From the IMG/VR virus record IMGVR_UViG_3300025127_000136, positions 1 through 31,659 of that record: DNA of 31,659 nucleotides; one strand, 5' to 3'. This DNA is from a virus. Made by a program: the position numbers and the translations under genes. Positions 9,095-17,364 of this stretch are shown here, in pieces. Below the pieces are notes generated by a model. That model was not told where the DNA came from and searched no databases. It saw only the letters and a program-made list of their open reading frames with translations. Position 1 is the first letter of the stretch; each line of letters begins with the position of its first letter.

Positions 9095-11967
9095 TACGCA
9101 CCCTCCGCATTAACGTGCGTTGCTATGCTTAATACCGTCATTGGGTATGGTAAGTCTTGCCGCACTTCTATTAGTTTTTCACGCTCATAATCTGACCCCA
9201 CAAAGAATCTCTGTTGTCCAGTTTTCAAATCAATAACCTGTCCGGATGAATCTTGTGTATCTGCTACGGGGAATGTTGTTAGTTGCCTCCCAGCTTCACC
9301 AACCTTAGCACCCTTAGTCTTAAAAAACCGAACAATAATCTTAGCTATAGCTTTGACTCGGCTTTGTGATAACTTTTGATACAACGCTGGCTCGATAGGC
9401 ATAGGACGCAACGTAGAAGTGTAGGGCAATCCAACAAGTAAAGTACTATAATAATCTGTTGTTGTAATTTTATTGCTGGATACTGTAGCTTCTTCTATAA
9501 ACGAACCATCTCCAACAACTTGAACCGTTTTTCCTTCAAGGTGATTTAACCCTGTAATCTCATTGTAAACAGCTTGTACTGTTGCACCAGAGCCAAAGCT
9601 AAAGTTATAACTATTAAGTACAGTTGAACCAAGAGACTCTTCCCACCACGGAATGTTAATCCTATTTAAAGGATTTAAAACACTACTGCTTAAAGTGTAT
9701 TGATTGCCAGTTTGTCCTTCTAATAAATCCCATTGGTAACTTTGACCATCAGTTGTAGATAAAAATATTTCTGATCCCTCAGCAGAATCTTTTAATACCC
9801 ATTTATAGCTACGATATTTTACAACATCTCCTACAGGATTTCCCATAACTTCTTCTTGCCAAGATTGTATACCTCCATCAACTAACTCCCAAGTTCCAGA
9901 GTATATGCTTGAGCCATCTGCAATAATATTTTGAGGAGTATTATATCGAATGTATGCAGAGTTATCTGTTGCTTTTATTTTAAATGTGTTAGTAGTACTA
10001 TCAGATACTCTATATGGTGTTTCGTTTAACTGGCTAGATATAGTCCCAGTAAGCTCTACAAAGTCACCATTTGAAAATCCGTGTGAGTTGCTTGTTATAA
10101 CAATATCAGTAGTAATATCAGAAGAGCTAATAGATTTAGCTGTGCCGCTGTCCAGTTTTTTACCAGAATCTACATACCAATCTAAATCTTTGCGGGGATG
10201 AAACTTCTCAATGCAGTACTTGCTATCTCGTTTTACACAAGCCCATACAATATCTTCGCCACCATTGTGAATAGATGCTGCACTGTAATACTCACCATCT
10301 GTATCGATTCTTGCCCACCCACGAACATTTTGCCCACGCTCATAAGTTAGCACACAAGCGTCACCGTTTTCTTTTATGCACCAAATAAACTGGTTAGGTT
10401 GTTTTTGAACAAACATTTCAACAATACCAGACTCAGTAATGTCCTCACTAATCAAGTTAAGATCGTTACCAACAAAGGTATCTTCACCCTGCGAATAAAC
10501 CAACTCACGCACCTTTAGTCCGTCACGTTGCACATATACAATAACATCGTTAGCTACTTCAGCTTGCAATGCAGCAGAGCCGTATGCGTTTTCTACTAAC
10601 GTAGTAATGTTGTTTTGTGTAATTAAAGAGTCACGGTCTGCCGAACGAATAGATACTGCTGTACCCGCTGTACCCAAGAATAAATATCGTTTGCTTTCCA
10701 ACCACTTCGGTTCTTCTGGTGAATCGATTGTACGCTTGATTGCATCAGTTGATAGTGTACCGGATAGGAAGTTAAATATTTCACCAAACACAGAAGCAAA
10801 AATATCTGCTGGTTGATCTTTAGAACCTGCCATCCATAGTCTGTTTTCAAAAAATTCTGTAGCAGGGCAAAACCCACGATAGGTAGAAAAAGCACCTTCA
10901 GACCAATGCAGGGTAGCATCAGGGTCAGCTTGACCTCCTTGTATTTGTGATACTATTGTAGCTGTTGCAGTATTTGGATTTGCAGATTCATCTACTGCTG
11001 TAATTTTTACTATACCTTTATGATAAACATTTTCTGCTTCTATACTTGCACTTATAGTATTTGTAGCTATTACAACACTTATTCTTATTTCTGTATTAGC
11101 ACCTTCTGGTGTATCAGAAGCATATTTAAAATTTCTTGCTACACCTCCAGTAGTATCACCTATAACAACATAATCTATAAAACTACCACCATCTATTCGT
11201 CTTTGTATAACAACAGAACCTTTCCAAGTTTCATCTGTTTCAAAAGACCAATTAGAAAAACTAACATCTAATGGGTCACTTTGTGCTGTTCCATTTGAGC
11301 TTAGTGTAATTTCTTTTTTATCTGCCGCACGAATATGATCGATAGCCCAATGTGAATCAACGTGACCTGCAAAAAATATTTCTGAACTTGGAGTTAAAGT
11401 TACAACACCAGAATATTGATTTCCAGAATTTAAAGTAGAAACATCAATAGTGGTAGATGTAATGTTTACTTCTTGCAAAGGAGGATAAACAAAAGAAATT
11501 TCTTCAATAGTAAATGTAGGAGTAATGGTTGCTCTTTTTAAGACTTGAGTTTCTTTTGTAGGACAAGTAAGAATTAATGTATCGTACTTGCGGTTAAACT
11601 GAATCTGTCGTAGTTCTGTACTAGTATAAGCAGGTACGGTTCCTGTTACATTAACTACTTGGTCAACACCTGAGTCATCTGTGTAATGTACTTTAGCGTA
11701 ACTTGTACCTAGCTCTATAACAAAACGAATGTCACTAGAAAAATCAAACTCAATCATACGAGCTGGATTAGTGCCGTCTGGTGTATTTCCAGAACCCGCA
11801 AACTGGATAAACTCTGTACCCGCTCTACGTTCTACACCGCCCTGTGGTAATACAAAAAAGTTGTCAAGATCACGACAACCAGTTTTGTAAACCTCTAGGT
11901 CATTACGACCATCCATCTTCCGAGATATTTCACCCGCATTGAACGCCTGTGTGTAATTAATAGCCAT
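9094..11967 (-). CDS. Tail tubular protein B (gp12-like nozzle protein)
   Basis: 957 aa. The N-terminus MAINYTQAFNAGEISRKMDG followed by LDNFFVLPQGGVERRAGTEF is diagnostic of T7 gp12-like tail nozzle proteins, as is the beta-propeller-type sequence with FFENRLWMAGSKDQPADIFA and ENAYGSAALQAEVANDVIVY. The C-terminus has PMPIEPALYQKLSQSRVKAI. It assembles under tail tubular protein A and carries the fibres. It is longer than T7 gp12 (about 794 aa). Residues about 135-350 form an AT-rich, Ser/Thr/Ile-rich block that looks like an inserted beta-sandwich, and a second AT-rich patch lies at about 630-790. ATG overlaps the upstream stop. Confidence 0.9.
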   Translation of the reverse strand: MAINYTQAFNAGEISRKMDGRNDLEVYKTGCRDLDNFFVLPQGGVERRAGTEFIQFAGSGNTPDGTNPARMIEFDFSSDIRFVIELGTSYAKVHYTDDSGVDQVVNVTGTVPAYTSTELRQIQFNRKYDTLILTCPTKETQVLKRATITPTFTIEEISFVYPPLQEVNITSTTIDVSTLNSGNQYSGVVTLTPSSEIFFAGHVDSHWAIDHIRAADKKEITLSSNGTAQSDPLDVSFSNWSFETDETWKGSVVIQRRIDGGSFIDYVVIGDTTGGVARNFKYASDTPEGANTEIRISVVIATNTISASIEAENVYHKGIVKITAVDESANPNTATATIVSQIQGGQADPDATLHWSEGAFSTYRGFCPATEFFENRLWMAGSKDQPADIFASVFGEIFNFLSGTLSTDAIKRTIDSPEEPKWLESKRYLFLGTAGTAVSIRSADRDSLITQNNITTLVENAYGSAALQAEVANDVIVYVQRDGLKVRELVYSQGEDTFVGNDLNLISEDITESGIVEMFVQKQPNQFIWCIKENGDACVLTYERGQNVRGWARIDTDGEYYSAASIHNGGEDIVWACVKRDSKYCIEKFHPRKDLDWYVDSGKKLDSGTAKSISSSDITTDIVITSNSHGFSNGDFVELTGTISSQLNETPYRVSDSTTNTFKIKATDNSAYIRYNTPQNIIADGSSIYSGTWELVDGGIQSWQEEVMGNPVGDVVKYRSYKWVLKDSAEGSEIFLSTTDGQSYQWDLLEGQTGNQYTLSSSVLNPLNRINIPWWEESLGSTVLNSYNFSFGSGATVQAVYNEITGLNHLEGKTVQVVGDGSFIEEATVSSNKITTTDYYSTLLVGLPYTSTLRPMPIEPALYQKLSQSRVKAIAKIIVRFFKTKGAKVGEAGRQLTTFPVADTQDSSGQVIDLKTGQQRFFVGSDYEREKLIEVRQDLPYPMTVLSIATHVNAEGA

Positions 11968-12581
11968 TAGAATCTAGTATCTTGATGAAACCGTGAAAGT
12001 AAAAAGTCGCTTTCTTCCATTTCCCAATACTTGTTTTCTAATGTATCAACGCTTCGGGCTTGTGGAAGTATTACGTTGTTGTATTCTGAAATCAAATTGT
12101 TTTGCATTACTTGATCGAGCTGCATAGGAACTGATAGCTTAATAGCTAGGTTCTGCACTACAGCTTGCGTTAGGAATGCGTCTAACGTGTTTACATCTTC
12201 AGGTAGGTGTACATAGCATAAGTAAACAGTTTCGTAGTTACAAAGGATTGTACGCCCTTCTACGACCCATTCTGTGCGATCATCGTAGGCTTTCTTATCC
12301 TCATATACATTAACAACCCGAACGCAGTCGTTGGGTAGTTGGTATTTGTATTCAAACTTAAATGCTGGTACTTCAGTTAGTCTAGGAAGTTCCGCACGTT
12401 TTAATGCACTATTCCACCGATAGGTTCTTAGTACTTCTTCTAATGCTTGATTAAAAAAGATATTACAGAGCTTTGCACTCTGCACAACCGCTTCTTGGTC
12501 ATTCTGATTGATGTCAAGGGAGGCAATAGTGTCTGCTCCAATCTTAAGCAGGGCGTGATTACATATCTCTACTTTAGTCAT
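11967..12581 (-). CDS. Tail tubular protein A (gp11-like adaptor)
   Basis: 204 aa, close to T7 gp11 (196 aa). Typical family features: the N-terminal helix MTKVEICNHALLKIGADTIA, the central LRTYRWNSALKRAELP, and FEYKYQLPNDCVRVVNVYED. The protein forms the dodecameric ring joining the portal to the tail nozzle. An SD GGAGG lies upstream of ATG 12581, immediately after a terminator hairpin that separates this gene from the capsid gene, so expression depends on read-through. It overlaps tail tubular protein B by 1 nt. Confidence 0.9.
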   Translation of the reverse strand: MTKVEICNHALLKIGADTIASLDINQNDQEAVVQSAKLCNIFFNQALEEVLRTYRWNSALKRAELPRLTEVPAFKFEYKYQLPNDCVRVVNVYEDKKAYDDRTEWVVEGRTILCNYETVYLCYVHLPEDVNTLDAFLTQAVVQNLAIKLSVPMQLDQVMQNNLISEYNNVILPQARSVDTLENKYWEMEESDFLLSRFHQDTRF

Positions 12582-12589
12582 ACTACCTC

Positions 12590-12643
12590 CAAAAAAATAA
12601 AATGGAGGGCTTACATCAGCAGAGAAGGTTGCTGAAAGCCCCC
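12590..12643 (-). terminator. Intrinsic terminator after the capsid gene
   Basis: Read on the minus strand, AAGCCC... pairs across a two-part hairpin: outer GGGCTT/AAGCCC (12607-12612 with 12636-12641) and inner CAGCA/TGCTG (12617-12621 with 12630-12634). A T-rich tract (ATTTTATTTTTTT, about 12603-12591) follows. The location directly behind the capsid gene matches T7 terminator Tphi. Partial termination here would raise capsid mRNA over tail mRNA. Confidence 0.75.
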
Positions 12644-12651
12644 AAGTTTAA

Positions 12652-13602
12652 TTATGCTTCAGAAACTTGAATCTGAACAACTTTGTCTTCTTCCATACGA
12701 ACAGACCCGCAACGCATTGCAGAGTAAGCGTAGTAGTTGAAGCGTTTGTCAGCACGTTTCGCAACATCAGTTTCAATGTTGATTCCAACACCTGTACGGA
12801 TACCAGACTTAACCCAAGCAAAGTTAACACGAACGTTGTCGTCGGTAGAAGATACCGCAGGAACGTCAGATGCAGACCAAGTAAGGTTAGCAACATTAGT
12901 ATTTGTAGCTACGAAAGGAAGCAAGTTAGAAACAACAATCTTGAAACCATAGAATGTGTCAATAGCACCAGAAACCAATGCTTTAACATTCATAAAGTCA
13001 GCAGATGTAGCCTTTTCAGCACCCAACAAATCTTCGATCTGTGTAGGAGTAACTGCCAAGTATGCTTCGTTTAGTGGGTCGTCTAGGTCAACGCCATTCT
13101 TCTGCAAGATAGCACGAGCTTCACGAATCTTGTCGATTGTAAGACCTGCGTTTGCTTGCAAGATTTTGTTGCCAGCAGCTAAGTCAGCAGAACCAGCACC
13201 AGCTTTACCTGTAGAAGCAGTACCTAATGCACCCTTGATGAACTCAATGTCTTTCTTACGCATCAAAGAAGAAACCTGACGCATAACATACTCAGACTCA
13301 GGGTTGATGAGTGTCTGAACCTTATCGAAACGGTCAAGCAACAAACCAACTTCATAGTTAGTTAAGTCCAACTTACGACGCAAGTGTGAAATGCTATCGC
13401 TAGGTGAATCTGTGTCTGATCCTGAATCAACTACTGCTGTAGCAAATACAGATCCCAACTGATCGTAGTATGCATCTTCACCAGTTACGGTGTCTTCAAG
13501 AGACATACCAGTAAACTTACCGCCTTTTGTTTCAGCAACAAGATCAAGAGTCTTGCCATACTGATTAACAAACGCAGTATCAATTCCATTCAAAAAAGCC
13601 AT
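12652..13602 (-). CDS. Major capsid protein
   Basis: 316 aa. Starts MAFLNGIDTAFVNQYGKTLD and contains SHLRRKLDLTNYEVGLLLDR, EYVMRQVSSLMRKKDIEFIK and a C-terminal KRADKRFNYYAYSAMRCGSV, all characteristic of T7-like HK97-fold capsid proteins of marine podoviruses. GC content and codon use look stronger than in the ejection proteins, fitting high expression. SD AAGGAG lies 6 nt before ATG 13602. The gene has its own long leader (with an anti-SD element), a possible promoter upstream and a terminator downstream, so it is set up as a separately regulated, strongly expressed unit between scaffold and tail genes. Confidence 0.9.
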   Translation of the reverse strand: MAFLNGIDTAFVNQYGKTLDLVAETKGGKFTGMSLEDTVTGEDAYYDQLGSVFATAVVDSGSDTDSPSDSISHLRRKLDLTNYEVGLLLDRFDKVQTLINPESEYVMRQVSSLMRKKDIEFIKGALGTASTGKAGAGSADLAAGNKILQANAGLTIDKIREARAILQKNGVDLDDPLNEAYLAVTPTQIEDLLGAEKATSADFMNVKALVSGAIDTFYGFKIVVSNLLPFVATNTNVANLTWSASDVPAVSSTDDNVRVNFAWVKSGIRTGVGINIETDVAKRADKRFNYYAYSAMRCGSVRMEEDKVVQIQVSEA

Positions 13603-13680
13603 TATAATCTCCTTGTTTTAAGTTTAGGCTCAATTAATTAATAATACACTAATCGGCTCTGATTATCTCACAAGGAGGTC
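13603..13680 (-). promoter_or_regulatory. Capsid mRNA leader with SD-sequestering element
   Basis: The capsid SD region ACAAGGAG (minus strand, 13616-13609) is perfectly complementary over 8 nt to CUCCUUGU (minus strand, 13677-13670) in the same leader. The element also mimics the 16S rRNA anti-SD (ACCUCCUU). A competing local hairpin CAAG-ACCUC-CUUG can form around 13670-13682. The leader could therefore switch between SD-blocked and SD-open forms; this is inference from complementarity. Confidence 0.5.
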
Positions 13681-13761
13681 TTGCCTACCATTTAACGTCT
13701 GGTTGGACGGCAACTTAGGTGGGTCTTGCGATTGTCCACCCTTCGTTGCATATACCTTTAA

Positions 13762-13782
13762 CATATTATAATTTTATGTCAA
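13762..13782 (-). promoter_or_regulatory. Possible promoter upstream of the capsid leader
   Basis: TTGACA occurs at 13782-13777 (minus strand) in the same CTTGACA context as the promoters near 3487 and 29813, just after the scaffold stop. No good -10 lies 16-18 nt downstream; TATAAT occurs too close (6 nt). The -35 match is clear but promoter status is uncertain. Confidence 0.25.
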
Positions 13783-13788
13783 GTCTTT

Positions 13789-14664
13789 TTATCTGTTTTC
13801 TTTCAATCTAAATTGCTTTTCACCTAGAGTATTTCTTTTCTCCAGAATATGGGAAGGAATCTTTTCGCCCCTTTTGATGTATCCTTTGATTTCTGTTTCA
13901 ACATCAAATATCTGATCTGTTAATCCTGCCATCGTGCTTGTTTGATGATGCCCAATTTCAGGGTCGTCTTGGAAGCGTGTAGCAATATTAGCTAGTGTGG
14001 TTGCAAGTGCAGGGTCACGCAGTAGTCCAGAGTCGACTGCAAACTGCAAGTTTTCCTCTGGCATACCGTTGGCTTTAAGCATAGCAGTAATGCCATTCAT
14101 CATACCATCGTAGCCATCACCCCACTCACCCCGAAGCTCTTTATCCATAGCCTCGTCGGCTTCCTTCATTGCTGTGTTGGATTCTTCGATTTCTTGAGCA
14201 ACCATTCCAAGATACCAATCAACAAGTCCCTCAGCTTTTTCTGAACTAGCTCCCATTTGGTATGCTTGTTCTTTAAACCCCTCAACCGCTTTCTCAAAGA
14301 ATGGAGCCGAATCTTCGCCAACAAGTTCTCGAAACTCATCACCAACCGTAAAATCATATCCGTCAGTACTTTCAGGGCGACCAAGTTTGCCATAAAACTC
14401 AGCCCACTCGTCTTCCGTAGCGTCAGGTTTAGGTATATCACCCTTTTTACCAGCGAAACTCTGAAGCTCCTTAATGTACTTTCCAACTTCTGTAGCATCT
14501 TTGCCCTCCAAGTTCTTCCAAAAGCCAGCATCTTTTACTTCGTCATCCTCGATCTGGCTTAACATAGAGCCAACAAATGACTCTGGCTGTGTGTTGCTTT
14601 CCTCAACAGGTGTTTCCACTACTTCTTCTGTCGTTACTTCTTCAGTTGTTACTTCTTCACTCAT
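13789..14664 (-). CDS. Capsid assembly scaffolding protein
   Basis: 291 aa, acidic. The N-terminus is a low-complexity Glu/Thr/Val repeat (MSEEVTTEEVTTEEVVETPV). It is followed by the family-typical block GRPESTDGYDFTVGDEF preceded by DATEDEWAEFYGKL, then helical segments (EKAEGLVDWYLGMVAQEIEE) and a basic C-terminal tail (LEKRNTLGEKQFRLKENR). Basic C-termini of scaffolds bind the inner capsid face. The position between portal and capsid genes matches T7 gp9. It overlaps the upstream 91-aa gene by 8 nt. Confidence 0.85.
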   Translation of the reverse strand: MSEEVTTEEVTTEEVVETPVEESNTQPESFVGSMLSQIEDDEVKDAGFWKNLEGKDATEVGKYIKELQSFAGKKGDIPKPDATEDEWAEFYGKLGRPESTDGYDFTVGDEFRELVGEDSAPFFEKAVEGFKEQAYQMGASSEKAEGLVDWYLGMVAQEIEESNTAMKEADEAMDKELRGEWGDGYDGMMNGITAMLKANGMPEENLQFAVDSGLLRDPALATTLANIATRFQDDPEIGHHQTSTMAGLTDQIFDVETEIKGYIKRGEKIPSHILEKRNTLGEKQFRLKENR

Positions 14665-14932
14665 AATCTTCCCTCTCTATTTCTTTCATATTGAGTTGTT
14701 TTTTAATAGATAGAATCACACTCCGTAGAGAGTTCATCTTAGATTCAATGATGGGGTCGTTGTATTCGGTGTAATCTTCCCACTTGCAAATCTGCACAAG
14801 AAACCTAGCTACCAAACAAGCGTTGTTATTTGCCGGGTCAAAGACCTCAATGAACGCTCGTCTTGTTTCTTCTGATAAATCCTTCTCACTGTCCCACATA
14901 AAGTCGTAGGTCACTTTATCAATTATATCCAT
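14657..14932 (-). CDS. Small protein between portal and scaffold, unknown
   Basis: 91 aa, acidic and helical, starting MDIIDKVTYDFMWDSEKDLS. It contains DPANNNACLVARFLVQICKW and ends with a charged tail (KEIEREDYE). No membrane segment or known catalytic motif. Its ATG overlaps the portal stop and its end overlaps the scaffold start, so the three genes are translationally coupled. A small protein is often found here in podophages and may assist prohead assembly; that role is inference. Confidence 0.65.
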   Translation of the reverse strand: MDIIDKVTYDFMWDSEKDLSEETRRAFIEVFDPANNNACLVARFLVQICKWEDYTEYNDPIIESKMNSLRSVILSIKKQLNMKEIEREDYE

Positions 14933-16581
14933 TAACCACCCATTGCTTGTTGTGTTATTTGTTCAATTAACTCAGCACCCGAACCTTCTTCAGGAGTCTT
15001 TTGAGTTTTGACGTATGCGTCACTTAAAGTTTGTGCATTAGCCCGTTGTTCCGCAGCAGCTTGTGCTTCAGCACGTTGACCACGAATTTCATCAACCTCT
15101 GCTTCTGATAGCTGTAGGTCAATCGGAACCATATTAACTTCTTGAATAAATCTTGCAGTTTTATCTGCATTTACGTTGTCTAGAATCTCTGGCTTAAACT
15201 GTGCAATCTGCATCATTTGCTGCATTGCTGTCATTGTTCCAAACAACTCAATCTGCCGTGAAGCGATAGATGCTTTACCAACCAAGTCAAACTCAAGAGT
15301 CGCACCAGATAGTTCTTCTATTTCAAGCTCTGGGAACATACCCGCTCGTAGCATAATACCAAACGAACGCTCTAAGATTGGTGTAACAAAGTATTTATTC
15401 AAACGGTTCACCGCAGGTGTTAAGAATTGCAAAGATAAGTTAAGTCTTTCTTGCGACTCAAACGCTGTCATATTTTGCTTATTAAGAAGCGGGTTGAACA
15501 GCGGAACATAGAACGCATCTAAAATCTCCTGCTCTTTCTTTTCAATCATCTGGTCGTTGACGATTACGTTATCCATTGGGCGTAACTGCTCAGGCTTGGA
15601 TAGCGGGTTGCCAGCGTTCCAGTAAATGATAGAACCAGAATCGTTGCTGATACGACGAACACTTCCGTCATTCGGAGCCAACCACGGTGGATTGGAAACA
15701 CGTTCTGCACCACGGATGCGGGACACTTCCATACGGTTAATCATAGGCATTGTAGCAAATACTTCCAACGCAGGTGAGCGTCCGTACTTCTCATAGTTTG
15801 TTTTATAAAACCGACCCACCGAGTAGGGCATTTCATCAAACCCTGACTCCAGAACCAACTTGCTACCCTCCAGAGAAATATAATATGAAGCAATAGGCTT
15901 CTCAGTCTTCTCAGGTGAGTCGGGTACAAACTTGTTTCGAGGCATTACAATGTGGATAAATGTAAATTCTTTTGTAGAACTCTTAGGGTCTTGTGCTAAA
16001 TCAGCGATGTTTTCAGGGCAATCATCACCAAACTGCTGAACAGCCTGACGAGCAGTTAGCTTGAACTCACGGATAACTGTGTCAACCTCACCTAGATAGT
16101 TTTCGCAGAAGTAAAATTGATTGATATAGTGCGAACGGAAGTTAAGTATACGCTTCGCAGTTGGCTCACAATACAGCGATGTAGTACCAATGTAACCACA
16201 ATGGTCAATACATTGTCCCATCTCTTCATAGAAGTTAGACTCTTCGATTGCCCGAACAAACTTCTTAGTAACAGAACTTAATGCCCGCACCACGTTGTCG
16301 CTCTGCTGTAGGTCACGGTTCTGCGGTACAACACGAATCCAGTTCTGCCCCTGAGGAAATAAGTGGCTCATCATACCAGCCGTGAACATACGACGAGCTT
16401 TGATACCAATGTCGGTTATACGTTGCTCATCATCCCGCTGACCCTTAGATCGTTTGCTTTGGATGTTATCAGCACTTGGGTTGCAAAACTCTGCCGCTGA
16501 CTCGTAAAGATTTTCGAAGTTCTGCCGTTCAGAGCTAGACTTCTCACGCTTATACATTGTAATTAAAGAAGATACTTCCAT
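14932..16581 (-). CDS. Portal (head-to-tail connector) protein
   Basis: 549 aa, close to T7 gp8 (536 aa). Family features: an N-terminal helix-rich start (MYKREKSSSERQNFENLYES), RRMFTAGMMSHLFPQGQNWI, YEKYGRSPALEVFATMPMIN, PPWLAPNDGSVRRISNDSGS, and MTAFESQERLNLSLQFLTPA before a long C-terminal helix rich in Gln/Ala. It forms the dodecameric ring at the capsid vertex through which DNA is packaged and ejected. It starts 1 nt into the upstream gene's stop codon (TAATG). Confidence 0.92.
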   Translation of the reverse strand: MEVSSLITMYKREKSSSERQNFENLYESAAEFCNPSADNIQSKRSKGQRDDEQRITDIGIKARRMFTAGMMSHLFPQGQNWIRVVPQNRDLQQSDNVVRALSSVTKKFVRAIEESNFYEEMGQCIDHCGYIGTTSLYCEPTAKRILNFRSHYINQFYFCENYLGEVDTVIREFKLTARQAVQQFGDDCPENIADLAQDPKSSTKEFTFIHIVMPRNKFVPDSPEKTEKPIASYYISLEGSKLVLESGFDEMPYSVGRFYKTNYEKYGRSPALEVFATMPMINRMEVSRIRGAERVSNPPWLAPNDGSVRRISNDSGSIIYWNAGNPLSKPEQLRPMDNVIVNDQMIEKKEQEILDAFYVPLFNPLLNKQNMTAFESQERLNLSLQFLTPAVNRLNKYFVTPILERSFGIMLRAGMFPELEIEELSGATLEFDLVGKASIASRQIELFGTMTAMQQMMQIAQFKPEILDNVNADKTARFIQEVNMVPIDLQLSEAEVDEIRGQRAEAQAAAEQRANAQTLSDAYVKTQKTPEEGSGAELIEQITQQAMGG

Positions 16582-17045
16582 TAAATTATCATCCCGCCCT
16601 CAGGGCTTATAGATTCATTGTTTCGAGCTGCAATACCTTTTTGACGTTGTTTTAAATACTTGTCATAAGCTGTTTGTCTTTCTCTTTTTCTGTTTTCTAC
16701 TCTCTTTCGTTTTTGACTTTGTTTTCCACTAGAACTACGAGCTGCTTCAATTTTTTGAGTATATATTGGATCAAAAGTTTCAATCGTTTTAGCTTCGGCT
16801 ATTGGTGTACTTTTAGCAGCCTGTGCAGCCGCTCTAACGTTAGCTAGTTGGATAGGTGCTGCACCCAACAATTGTCCACCCGCTCCCATCCTTTGCCCTC
16901 TAGTAACATAGGCTCCTGCTCTTTGACGACGAGCCGCTTCTTGACGCATAGTAGGTGCAATTACTTCTGCCGTAACATCCTCTGCTGGCGGTGGCGGGGC
17001 TTTTGGTGGTGGTGGTGGCGGGGGTGTGCTACTATCTCGACCCAT
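16581..17045 (-). CDS. Proline-rich basic protein upstream of portal, unknown
   Basis: 154 aa. Starts MGRDSSTPPPPPPPKAPPPP, a polyproline run, then a Gly/Ala/Arg-rich segment and a very basic region (GKQSQKRKRVENRKRERQTA). SD AGGAG lies 8 nt before ATG 17045. Similar Pro-rich short proteins are common next to the portal gene in marine podophages, without known function. It may bind nucleic acid through its basic half or bridge head components. It overlaps the end of the preceding 110-aa gene by 14 nt. Confidence 0.65.
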   Translation of the reverse strand: MGRDSSTPPPPPPPKAPPPPAEDVTAEVIAPTMRQEAARRQRAGAYVTRGQRMGAGGQLLGAAPIQLANVRAAAQAAKSTPIAEAKTIETFDPIYTQKIEAARSSSGKQSQKRKRVENRKRERQTAYDKYLKQRQKGIAARNNESISPEGGMII

Positions 17046-17364
17046 AACTTAATCTCCTGATCCTGTCCAGTTTATAAAACTTCAAGGGTTTGTCCCCTCG
17101 TTCAAACGCAACCCAAGTTAACTCGTATGGGCAAATCTCATATAGACGTTTTATGTCTCCTGCTGCATAATGTACATACCAGCAATCAAGTTTGTCAAGT
17201 TCTTTTTCAGAGTTTTTTCCTTCTAAAAGATTTTTATTGTGCATAACCGCCATAACAAACAAGCGGTTGTCGCTATACACCACCCCAGTTGTCGAGTAGT
17301 GATGTATCAATTCCTCTAACTCGCTCCCATAGCGGTCTTTGGCTTTCTGTATTGGCGTGTTCAT
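17032..17364 (-). CDS. Small protein overlapping the terminase gene, unknown
   Basis: 110 aa from ATG 17364 (MNTPIQKAKDRYGSELEELI). This start has a perfect SD (AGGAG) 7 nt upstream, inside the terminase gene, giving a 92-nt overlap in a different frame; a TTG eight codons earlier lacks such a signal. The body contains CWYVHYAAGDIKRLYEICPY and LTWVAFERGDKPLKFYKLDR. The order helix - 'SDNRLFVMAVMHNKNLL' - strand resembles small T7-group virion-assembly or acetyltransferase-fold proteins, but I do not recognise it securely. Co-transcribed with terminase and portal. Confidence 0.6.
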   Translation of the reverse strand: MNTPIQKAKDRYGSELEELIHHYSTTGVVYSDNRLFVMAVMHNKNLLEGKNSEKELDKLDCWYVHYAAGDIKRLYEICPYELTWVAFERGDKPLKFYKLDRIRRLSYGSR

